Below are positions 5,572-11,697 of a DNA stretch of 11,697 nt, piece after piece; within the stretch, counting starts at the first letter, position 1, and each line of letters begins with the position of its first letter. A program made the position numbers and the translations under genes. Where the stretch lies: contig CATZDQ010000033.1 of NCBI GenBank assembly GCA_958417695.1, positions 1 to 11,697 of the forward strand, in the 5' to 3' direction. The notes beneath the pieces are model-generated. The model had not been told where the DNA came from and did not search any database. It saw nothing but the letters and a program-made list of their open reading frames with translations. This DNA is from an uncultured Clostridiaceae bacterium. GTDB lineage: Bacteria; Bacillota; Clostridia; TANB77; CAG-508.

Positions 5572-7461
5572 TTATTTTTTGTCTTCTTGCGTTTCTTTAT
5601 CTTTATTAATCTCTACATATCTTTTAATTTTCATAGTCGTTGTTTTAACAAATTCATCCTTCTTGATTTCTAAATTTTTAATAGCTTTATAAGATGGTGA
5701 TTTTTTATTAATTATTTTAATTTGTTCCCAAATGATGTTATAAATTTGTTCTTCTGTTAAATCTTTTCCATGTCTTGCTTCTATCTCTTCATAATTTGGA
5801 ATGACCTTTACAGAAATCACTAACTCTTTCTCACCCTTTTGTTCTTTACCATATACCATACATTCTGCAATTTCTGGTATATCTCCTAATAATAATTCTA
5901 ATTCTTCTGGATAAATATTCTTTCCATTTTGTGTAACAATTACATTTTTAGTTCTACCTGTAATATATAAGAACCCTTCCTCATCTAAATATCCCACATC
6001 ACCAGAATGGAACCATCTATTACCATTTTCATCTACTTCAATCACTTCATTCGTTGCTTCTTCATCTTCATAGTATCCAAGCATTAACGTATCACTTTTA
6101 ATTAATACTTCTCCTTCTTTTTTCTCATTTGGATGGTCTATTTTTATTTCTGCACAAATAACTGCTTTTCCAGCAGAACCTACTTTTGGATTAAATTCAG
6201 GGGTTAGTGCTGCAATTGGTGCTGTTTCTGTTAGACCATATCCTTGTAAAAAGGAAATACCAATATCTTGTACCCATTTTCCAACTTTTGGGTCAATTGG
6301 TGCTGCTGCTGATACAATAATTCTTAGTTTGCCACCTAAGTTCTCATAAATTTCATTAAATACTTTTTTCTTAATATCTACACCCACACCCTTTAAAGCA
6401 TTGGTGATGTGAATCATAGAATTAACTAACCCAGCTTTTCCACTTTTCTGAATAGTTGCATTAATTTTTTTATATAAGTTTTCAATTAATAATGGTACTG
6501 CTAGTAAAGCGGTTGGTTTTGTTTCTTTTAAATCTGGTACAATATGTTTTAAACCTTGGCATATAGCTACTGAACATCCATTGGCCATTGGTAATAAAAA
6601 GCCAATACTAGATTCATACGTATGATGTAATGGTAATACTGAAAATAATCTATCATGTTCATATAATTTTACATAAGCACTTACCGCATTAACATTTTGT
6701 GCTAGGTTTTTATTGGAAATCATAACTCCCTTAGAATTAGAGGTGGTTCCTGATGTAAAAATCAAAACTTTAAAAGCATCTGGGTCAATTGGTATTTCCA
6801 TAAAAGAATTATCTCCTGCTTTTATTAAAGCTTTTCCCTCTTCTACTATGGTATCAAATCCTATATCTCTACCATCTAGAGTATCTTGGCTATTCATTTG
6901 AATAAAGTATTTTACTTCTGGCAATTTATCTTCTACTTTTTTAATGACTTCCTTTTTCTTCGTAGAATAAATAACAGCAGATGCTCTTGACCTACGGATT
7001 ACATTTTCAATTTCATTAGCTGGTAATTCTTTATCTACTGGTACCGCAATTCCTACACCACAAAGCATAGCCATATAGGATACATACCAATTATAGGTAT
7101 TTTCTCCAATAATAACCACTCTTTCCTCTTTCAAATGATATTTTTGTGTAAGTGCAGTTCCTAGAGCAATTACATCATCGGCAAATTCTGTATAAGTAAT
7201 TTGTTTAAATTCTTCTTTAGGATTAAACTTTTCTAGCATAAATACATTATTCGCATATACTTCTTTTGATCTTGTAAAAATTTCTTTGATAGTTTGATAA
7301 TTGGTTGGTTCATACTGTTTTTGTTTTTCCTTTGGGGCTACTTCTGTTTTTTTCTTTAATTCTTCATAGTCTACCTTTACTTCTTCTATATTTTCTATTT
7401 CTTTCATCTTTATCTTTGGAAATTTAAAATTAGGCATTTTAAAGTCTTTTAAGATTCTCAT
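5572..7461 (-). CDS. Long-chain acyl-CoA ligase (AMP-forming)
   Basis: This 629-residue member of the adenylate-forming superfamily activates a fatty acid with ATP to an acyl-adenylate and then to acyl-CoA. Visible motifs: P-loop FTSGTTSNSKG (235-245), LPLHHTYE (276-283), SAAAP (384-388), GYGLTETAP (407-415), GEVLIKSDTLMLGYY (450-464), HSGDVGYLDEEG (485-496), ITGRTKNVIVTQNGKNIYPEE (500-520) and the C-terminal lysine motif TTTMKIKRY (607-615). The long form and GYGLTETAP/GKNIYPEE resemble the FadD/FAA1 group. An unusual basic, Pro/Phe-rich segment (MPNFKFPKIKMK, 9-20) precedes the catalytic domain. AAAGGAGAA lies before the ATG. The gene is 39 bases downstream of the TetR gene and almost certainly shares its operon, so it is probably repressed until an acyl ligand is sensed. 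Lipid uptake, recycling or exogenous fatty acid use are plausible roles. Confidence 0.9.
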   Translation of the reverse strand: MRILKDFKMPNFKFPKIKMKEIENIEEVKVDYEELKKKTEVAPKEKQKQYEPTNYQTIKEIFTRSKEVYANNVFMLEKFNPKEEFKQITYTEFADDVIALGTALTQKYHLKEERVVIIGENTYNWYVSYMAMLCGVGIAVPVDKELPANEIENVIRRSRASAVIYSTKKKEVIKKVEDKLPEVKYFIQMNSQDTLDGRDIGFDTIVEEGKALIKAGDNSFMEIPIDPDAFKVLIFTSGTTSNSKGVMISNKNLAQNVNAVSAYVKLYEHDRLFSVLPLHHTYESSIGFLLPMANGCSVAICQGLKHIVPDLKETKPTALLAVPLLIENLYKKINATIQKSGKAGLVNSMIHITNALKGVGVDIKKKVFNEIYENLGGKLRIIVSAAAPIDPKVGKWVQDIGISFLQGYGLTETAPIAALTPEFNPKVGSAGKAVICAEIKIDHPNEKKEGEVLIKSDTLMLGYYEDEEATNEVIEVDENGNRWFHSGDVGYLDEEGFLYITGRTKNVIVTQNGKNIYPEELELLLGDIPEIAECMVYGKEQKGEKELVISVKVIPNYEEIEARHGKDLTEEQIYNIIWEQIKIINKKSPSYKAIKNLEIKKDEFVKTTTMKIKRYVEINKDKETQEDKK

Positions 7462-7500
7462 TTTCTTCTTCTCCTTTTATTTCTCGATTTTTAGCACATC

Positions 7501-8070
7501 TTATATTTTTCTTAATTTTCTGATAAAAGCATTATCTATTTCTGCATATAATTCTGGAACTTCTATATTTTTTTCTCTTCTTAATTTATAAATTAAACTA
7601 GAGCATACAAAACCAAATACCCCTGATGCAATAACATTTGGGTCAGCTTGTATAATTTCTTGTTTTTCCATTCCTTCTTCTACAATTTCTTGTATCATCT
7701 GGATGTACTCAAATACATAATCTCTACACATCTTACTTCTAGGGCCAGTTCCCCATATCTGGCTTAAAATAATGGTCATAAAGCTTTCGTATTTAACTAA
7801 CACTTTTAGTTCTATTAATACAATTGCCCTTAATTTATCAATAGAATTCGTTAATTTATCGGTTTTAATAGCAATACTATTTTTTAATAGCTTTACTCCC
7901 TCTTCTACTAGGAATTTAAAAATTTCCTCTTTACTTGAAAAATGGTAATATAAAGTTCCTTTTGCAACGCCTACCGTTGCTGTTATCTCCTCAATACTCG
8001 TTGCATCATATCCTTTTTCTGCAAATAGCTTCATAGAAGTTTCAAATATTTTTCTTTTTGTTTTATTCAT
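7501..8070 (-). CDS. TetR-family transcriptional regulator
   Basis: The protein has 189 residues when started at the ATG at 8070. AGGTGA ends 8 bases before that ATG, while the upstream GTG at 8082 lies within the ribosome binding site. The N-terminal helix-turn-helix is typical: KIFETSMKLFAEKGYDATSI, then VGVAKGTLYYHFSSKEEIF (33-51). The C-terminal ligand domain (about 55-185) is divergent, as is usual. It is the first gene of a two-gene operon with an acyl-CoA ligase, so by context it is a FadR-like sensor of fatty acyl compounds. Its own promoter is embedded in a large inverted repeat, indicating autorepression. The ligand is inferred from the neighbour, not seen in the sequence. Confidence 0.88.
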   Translation of the reverse strand: MNKTKRKIFETSMKLFAEKGYDATSIEEITATVGVAKGTLYYHFSSKEEIFKFLVEEGVKLLKNSIAIKTDKLTNSIDKLRAIVLIELKVLVKYESFMTIILSQIWGTGPRSKMCRDYVFEYIQMIQEIVEEGMEKQEIIQADPNVIASGVFGFVCSSLIYKLRREKNIEVPELYAEIDNAFIRKLRKI

Positions 8071-8105
8071 GCTTTTCTTCACCTTTTTTAATAAAATCTT
8101 AAATA

Positions 8106-8134
8106 ATTATATAATTTTCTTGGTATTTTTGCAA
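8106..8134 (-). promoter_or_regulatory. Sigma-A promoter of the TetR / acyl-CoA ligase operon
   Basis: On the minus strand TTGCAA (8134-8129), 17 bases, TATAAT (8111-8106), about 36 bases before the ATG at 8070. The -35 lies in the middle of the inverted repeat at 8115-8150. Confidence 0.7.
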
Positions 8135-8150
8135 GTAAATTCCAAGAAAA
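8115..8150. promoter_or_regulatory. Probable TetR operator
   Basis: TTTTCTTGG (8115-8123) and CCAAGAAAA (8142-8150) form a perfect 9-base inverted repeat, extended inward by ATTT/AAAT after one mismatch. The centre covers the -35 box, so protein bound here would block RNA polymerase. This is the usual arrangement for an autoregulated TetR gene. Confidence 0.55.
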
Positions 8151-8178
8151 AGGAAAGAATCCTAAGCTTCTTTCCTTT
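8147..8178 (-). terminator. Terminator of mreB
   Basis: On the minus strand AAAGGAAAGAA, loop GCTTAGGA, TTCTTTCCTTT: a perfect 11-base stem followed by further T residues, starting 5 bases after the mreB stop. Its last bases overlap the outer edge of the TetR operator. Confidence 0.8.
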
Positions 8179-8183
8179 GTTTC

Positions 8184-9188
8184 TTATTTTCTAGTTTTAC
8201 CATCTAAAGTATCTAAATTATCTAATGCTTTTCCAGTTCCTAAAGCTACACAGGAAACAGCATCTTGGGCTATCATAACATTGATTCCGGTTTTCTCTTG
8301 CAAAAGTTTATCTAAACCATCTACCAAACAGCCTCCTCCTGTCATATAGATTCCTTTATCACTAATATCTGCTGCTAACTCTGGTGGTGTTTTTTCTAAA
8401 ACAGAATGTACGGCATCTACAATCATAAGTGCTGGTTCCATTAGGGCTTCTAGCATTTCACTAGAACGAATGGTAACTGTTTTTGGAAGACCTGTTAACA
8501 AGTCTCTTCCTCTAATATCCATCTGTGCATCCTGTATTTTAGGATATACACAGCCAATATTTATTTTCAAGTCTTCTGCTGTTCTTTCACCAATCATAAC
8601 ATTGTGTTTTTTCTTAATATATTTAACAATTGCTTCATCAAATTTATCTCCTGCTATCTTTAAAGAAGTACTAACTACAGAACCACCTAAGGATATAACT
8701 GCTATATCTGTTGTACCTCCACCTATATCCACTACCATATTTCCACATGGCTTAGATATATCAATACCAGCACCAATGGCTGCTGCAATTGGCTCTTCTA
8801 TTAAATATACTTTTCTAGCACCAGCTTGTGAAGCTGCATCAATAACGGCTTTTTTTTCTACTTCGGTTACTTGTGAAGGTATGCATATCATAATTCTTGG
8901 TGAAAACACAAACTTACCACAAACTTTTCCAATAAAGTATTTTAACATTTTTTCAGTCACGGTATAATTAGAGATGACGCCATCTCTTAATGGTCTAGTG
9001 GCTACTATATTGCCAGGTGTTCTTCCTAGCATTCTTCTTGCTTCTTTTCCTACTGCTAGTACGTTTCCTGTATTATTATCCACTGCTACTACAGATGGTT
9101 CACGAAGTACAATTCCTTTTCCTTTTGCATAAGCAATCACACTAGCTGTTCCTAAATCTATTCCTATATCTTGTCCAAAGCCGAACAT
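8184..9188 (-). CDS. mreB: MreB-family rod-shape cytoskeletal ATPase
   Basis: This is an actin-like protein of 334 residues that polymerises at the membrane and guides side-wall peptidoglycan synthesis. Start: AAAGGA ends 8 bases before the ATG at 9188, giving the family-typical MFGFGQDIGIDLGTA; the upstream ATG at 9194 is too close to the ribosome binding site. Actin-fold motifs: phosphate 1 IDLGTA (10-15), phosphate 2 VVDIGGGTTD (152-161), adenosine motif TGGG (283-286), plus EEPIAAAIGAG and IRGRDLLTGLPK. No mreC or mreD follows; the gene has its own promoter and terminator, as for stand-alone Mbl/MreB-like paralogues. Whether this is the main MreB or an Mbl-type copy cannot be told from the window. 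Confidence 0.93.
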   Translation of the reverse strand: MFGFGQDIGIDLGTASVIAYAKGKGIVLREPSVVAVDNNTGNVLAVGKEARRMLGRTPGNIVATRPLRDGVISNYTVTEKMLKYFIGKVCGKFVFSPRIMICIPSQVTEVEKKAVIDAASQAGARKVYLIEEPIAAAIGAGIDISKPCGNMVVDIGGGTTDIAVISLGGSVVSTSLKIAGDKFDEAIVKYIKKKHNVMIGERTAEDLKINIGCVYPKIQDAQMDIRGRDLLTGLPKTVTIRSSEMLEALMEPALMIVDAVHSVLEKTPPELAADISDKGIYMTGGGCLVDGLDKLLQEKTGINVMIAQDAVSCVALGTGKALDNLDTLDGKTRK

Positions 9189-9254
9189 TTCCATCTTCCT
9201 TTCAAGATTTTTGATTTCATTTCATTATTTCTGTTTTATTACAAATCTGTTACA

Positions 9255-9283
9255 ATTATATTACGTTTTTATAAAAATATCAA
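9255..9283 (-). promoter_or_regulatory. Sigma-A promoter of mreB
   Basis: On the minus strand TTGATA (9283-9278), 17 bases, TATAAT (9260-9255), giving a leader of about 60 bases to the ATG at 9188. Confidence 0.7.
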
Positions 9284-9326
9284 TCTTTTTATAAAATTTT
9301 TTCATGTTTCTACAAACAGTATACCC

Positions 9327-9371
9327 AAATAACTAAAAAGAAAACCTAAACGGTTTTCTTTTTAGTTATTT
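9327..9371 (-). terminator. Strong hairpin terminator, probably bidirectional
   Basis: A perfect 20-base inverted repeat: 9327-9346 pairs with 9352-9371 around the loop TAAAC. It ends 10 bases after the stop of the FxLYD-like membrane protein gene. The T-rich side lies in the stem itself, so the shape resembles an A-stem-U terminator on both strands. Confidence 0.75.
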
Positions 9372-9380
9372 TATTCCATT

Positions 9381-9854
9381 TTATCCAAAATAACATAGAA
9401 ATATGATACTAGTCACTAATACGGCAAAATTCATAGTTGGGTCTGATTCTTTTTGTTCTTGTGTTACCTCATCGGAAATGGTATTTACTAAATCAATTTC
9501 TACTCTATCTACTTTACTATAATTAAATTTTATTTCAAAATCTTGTTTTTCTTTAGAAGTCAACTCTTTTACTTCTACATATTTTGTTCCCATGAGAACA
9601 TCATGTTTAGAATAAAAATCCATTTTGATATATTGGTTTTCTATTGTCTCTGGCGTATCATTTAATAAACTTCCTGTTACTACACCATTAACAGAAGTTG
9701 CTTTTACTTGTACATCCATACATACATCAGTTAAAATTTTATAATCTTTTTTATGATACGTGGTATGTATAGCAAAATTAATCATTACTTGAGAAAATAG
9801 AAAAAAGGCAACCACTAATATTGCATAAATAAAAAATGTTTTCATTCTCTTCAT
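9381..9854 (-). CDS. Membrane-anchored protein with FxLYD-like domain
   Basis: This is a 157-residue protein; GGAG lies about 10 bases before the ATG at 9854. Residues 6-28 are an N-terminal hydrophobic anchor (FFIYAILVVAFFLFSQVMINFAI). Residues about 45-125 look like an FxLYD-type beta domain (GSLLNDTPETIENQYIKMDFYSKHDVLMGTKYVEV, then FEIKF), normally found outside the membrane. Residues about 141-157 are a second hydrophobic stretch running to the very end (NFAVLVTSIIFLCYFG). It lies 64 bases after lexA with no promoter seen between, so it may be read with lexA. Function is unknown; whether the second segment crosses the membrane is uncertain. Confidence 0.8.
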   Translation of the reverse strand: MKRMKTFFIYAILVVAFFLFSQVMINFAIHTTYHKKDYKILTDVCMDVQVKATSVNGVVTGSLLNDTPETIENQYIKMDFYSKHDVLMGTKYVEVKELTSKEKQDFEIKFNYSKVDRVEIDLVNTISDEVTQEQKESDPTMNFAVLVTSIIFLCYFG

Positions 9855-9918
9855 ATTATTTTTTCTCCATTCTACATTTTTTTCTATTTTTCTTCTTTAG
9901 ATTCTTTTTGTGATTTTT

Positions 9919-10575
9919 TTATTTTATTTTTCTAAATACACCAGATACTTTTCCTAAAATTTCACAATTAGGAACGATAATAGGGTCCATTGTACTATTT
10001 TCTGGTTGCAAACGGATGTGGTCTTTTTCTTTATAAAATGTTTTTACGGTAGCTTCTTCTCCAATTAATGCTACTACAATTTCTCCATTATTAGCGGTAT
10101 TTTGTTTTTTTACTAATATATAATCTCCATTTAAAATTCCTGCTTCTATCATGCTTTCTCCTCTAACCGTTAGCATGAAGCTTTCACTGTTTCCTACAAA
10201 GTCCAATGGAATTGGGAAGGTATCTGTTACATTTTCTACTGCTAAAATTGGTTCACCTGCTGTAATTTTACCTATAACTGGCACATCTACCATTTCTCTT
10301 CCTGTATATAAATTCTTCATTTCTTGCTTCTTTTCTCCTGAAGCATTTTTAATTAATCTTAAAGTTCTTCCTTTTTGGTCTTCTTTCTTGATATAACCTT
10401 TTTCTGCTAATTTTCCTAAATAGCCATGTACAGTTGCTGTAGAATTCAAACCTACTGCTTTTCCAATTTCTCTTACAGAAGGTGGATAACCATTTTCATC
10501 TACTTGCTTTTCAATAAATTTTAATATAGCTTTTTCTCTTCTATTGATTTCCATTGGATCTTTCTTTGCTCTCAT
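9919..10575 (-). CDS. lexA: LexA repressor
   Basis: This 218-residue protein is the repressor of the SOS response and cleaves itself when RecA filaments form on single-stranded DNA. N-terminal winged helix: ILKFIEKQVDENGYPPSVREIGKAVGLNSTATVHGYLGKLAEKGYI (17-62). The cleavage site is Ala106-Gly107 (GKITAGEPI), the catalytic Ser141 is in VRGESMIEAGI, and Lys178 is in EEATVKTF, so the peptidase is complete. AGGAG lies 8 bases before the ATG at 10575. It is transcribed away from obg in the same direction, using a promoter whose -35 is inside the obg terminator. Confidence 0.95.
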   Translation of the reverse strand: MRAKKDPMEINRREKAILKFIEKQVDENGYPPSVREIGKAVGLNSTATVHGYLGKLAEKGYIKKEDQKGRTLRLIKNASGEKKQEMKNLYTGREMVDVPVIGKITAGEPILAVENVTDTFPIPLDFVGNSESFMLTVRGESMIEAGILNGDYILVKKQNTANNGEIVVALIGEEATVKTFYKEKDHIRLQPENSTMDPIIVPNCEILGKVSGVFRKIK

Positions 10576-10604
10576 TTACATCACTCCTAATTTTATTTTA
10601 CATT

Positions 10605-10633
10605 ATCTTATCATACAAACAAAAAAATGTCAA
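10605..10633 (-). promoter_or_regulatory. Sigma-A promoter of lexA
   Basis: On the minus strand a perfect TTGACA (10633-10628), 17 bases, TAAGAT (10610-10605). The leader to the ATG is about 23 bases. A CAAAC-N4-GTTTC dyad (10631-10644), only partly like the Firmicute LexA box, overlaps the -35. Confidence 0.6.
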
Positions 10634-10666
10634 ACAAAAGTTTCAATTTCTTTGTTTGACATTTTT
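10621..10666 (-). terminator. Terminator of obg
   Basis: On the minus strand AAAAATGTCAAACAAA, a 12-base loop, TTTGTTTGACATTTTT: a perfect 16-base stem running into seven T residues (10627-10621), 22 bases after the obg stop. Confidence 0.85.
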
Positions 10667-10688
10667 CTATTTGATTTTTTCTTTTCTA

Positions 10689-11696
10689 TTAATCATACCA
10701 TTCTAGTTCCCAATCGACTACTTGAACAGTATCTCCTTCTTTAACCCCCGCTTCTTTTAATTTTTGATTTACACCTATTTCTTCTAAGCATTTTTGGAAA
10801 TAGTACATAGATTCATTATCTTCTAAATTCACTCTTCTCATTATATTTTGTACTGCTGGTCCATCTACTATAAAGATACCATCTTTTCTAGTAATCGTAA
10901 AGTCTTCTTTTTCCTCTAATGTATATACTTTCTTATCTTCTATGGTCACAACTTCTTCTTTTGGTAATGTTTTTAAGACTTCTACAACTCGATTTAGTAA
11001 TTCTTTTACTCCTTCTCCTGTTACAGCTGAGATTTTATAAATTTCTATTCCTTTTTCTTTTGCCATATCTTCTAATGCTTGGTATAAACTTGCATCTTGC
11101 ATACTGTCTATTTTATTAGCAACTATGATTTGTTTCCTATCTGCTAATTTTTCACTATATTTTTTTAGTTCTGCATAAATGGTTTCAAAGTCATCTACAG
11201 GATTTCTACCTTCTGAGCCAGATACATCTATCACATGTAATAATAATCTAGTTCTTTCTATATGCCTTAAGAATTGAATTCCTAAACCAGTTCCTTCACT
11301 AGCGCCCTCTATAATACCTGGTATATCAGCAATCACAAAGCTATCACCATGTTCGGATTGTACAACTCCTAAGTTTGGTTCTAGTGTAGTAAAATGATAA
11401 TCTGCTATTTTAGGTGTTGCTGAGGTCGTTCTTGCTAGAAAAGTAGATTTTCCTACATTAGGAAATCCTATTAAGCCTACATCTGCTAATAGTTTTAATT
11501 CTAGTATTAGTTCTTTTTCAATTCCTTTTTCTCCATCTTGTGAGAAACGAGGGGCTTGCCTAGTAGATGTGGCAAAATGGGTATTTCCCTTTCCTCCCCT
11601 TCCTCCTGGTAAAATTAATTCTTTTTGGTCTTTTTCTGATAAATCTGCTAATACTTGTCCTGTTTTGGCATCTTTAATAATGGTTCCAATTGGTAC
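10689..11696 (-). CDS. obg: Obg/CgtA GTPase, partial (5' end outside the window)
   Basis: The frame is open from the window edge to the stop at 10689, giving about 335 residues; full clostridial Obg has somewhat over 420, so roughly the first 90 residues of the glycine-rich Obg domain are missing. Visible parts: the end of the Obg domain (LILPGGRGGKGNTHFATSTRQ), G1 GFPNVGKS, G2 TTLEPNLG, G3 DIPG, G4 NKID, G5 SAVTGEG, then a C-terminal OCT domain (ITRKDGIFIVDGP to VQVVDWELEWYD). Obg is an essential GTPase that acts in large ribosomal subunit assembly and stress or sporulation control. An internal ATG at 11336 is not the start, because the homologous sequence continues upstream. Confidence 0.95.
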   Translation of the reverse strand, partial: VPIGTIIKDAKTGQVLADLSEKDQKELILPGGRGGKGNTHFATSTRQAPRFSQDGEKGIEKELILELKLLADVGLIGFPNVGKSTFLARTTSATPKIADYHFTTLEPNLGVVQSEHGDSFVIADIPGIIEGASEGTGLGIQFLRHIERTRLLLHVIDVSGSEGRNPVDDFETIYAELKKYSEKLADRKQIIVANKIDSMQDASLYQALEDMAKEKGIEIYKISAVTGEGVKELLNRVVEVLKTLPKEEVVTIEDKKVYTLEEKEDFTITRKDGIFIVDGPAVQNIMRRVNLEDNESMYYFQKCLEEIGVNQKLKEAGVKEGDTVQVVDWELEWYD

Positions 11697-11697
11697 C

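Noticed and set aside
8470..8967. Plus-strand open frame of 165 codons opposite mreB
   Set aside because: Antisense shadow of a strongly conserved gene; its composition is the reverse reading of MreB.
9592..9608. GAAC...GTTT motif resembling a LexA box inside the FxLYD-like gene
   Set aside because: The spacing is five bases rather than four and it lies within coding sequence.
10689..11336. Complete 215-residue protein starting at ATG 11336
   Set aside because: Obg sequence including the G1 and G2 motifs continues upstream in frame to the window edge.

Overview
The window is AT-rich. Its codon choices (mostly AGA for Arg, TTA for Leu, A/T-ending codons), strong AGGAGG-type ribosome binding sites and gene families (Obg with an OCT domain, LexA, solo MreB, TetR plus acyl-CoA ligase) point to a low-GC Firmicute, most likely a spore-forming member of the Clostridia. 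No RNA gene, insertion sequence, CRISPR array or prophage gene was seen, and no gene-free gap exceeds 300 bases.

Left part (1-2953): three proteins share one C-terminal tail centred on a SVAMQETALSHILNAEGEK-like motif. They are a 693-residue DUF11/jelly-roll surface-type protein with no signal peptide, a 134-residue cysteine-rich protein overlapping its 5' end, and a divergent 88-residue protein that is almost only the tail. The 120-base divergent intergenic region carries two back-to-back matches to the AC-N16/17-CATANNNTA pattern of sporulation mother-cell sigma factors (sigma-K/E type). My main hypothesis is that this is a small spore-surface (coat or exosporium) gene cluster whose tail is a shared docking or assembly module.

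Middle (2954-5570): an endonuclease IV-like TIM-barrel gene is broken by a one-base frameshift at a metal-ligand motif. A small membrane protein gene with unusual codon use follows, with its own sigma-A promoter and terminator. Next is a minus-strand, charged, coiled-coil-like protein of unknown function.

Right part (5572-11697, all minus strand): a TetR regulator and a long-chain acyl-CoA ligase form an operon whose -35 box sits inside a 36-base inverted repeat, a probable operator. Then come a stand-alone mreB, a two-segment membrane protein with an FxLYD-like domain, lexA, and the 3' four-fifths of obg, cut by the window edge. Most units are separated by clear hairpin terminators. The lexA -35 box lies inside the obg terminator. 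Several starts were moved downstream of the longest open frame because the ribosome binding site fits the inner codon better (GTG at 2181, ATG at 8070, ATG at 9188).
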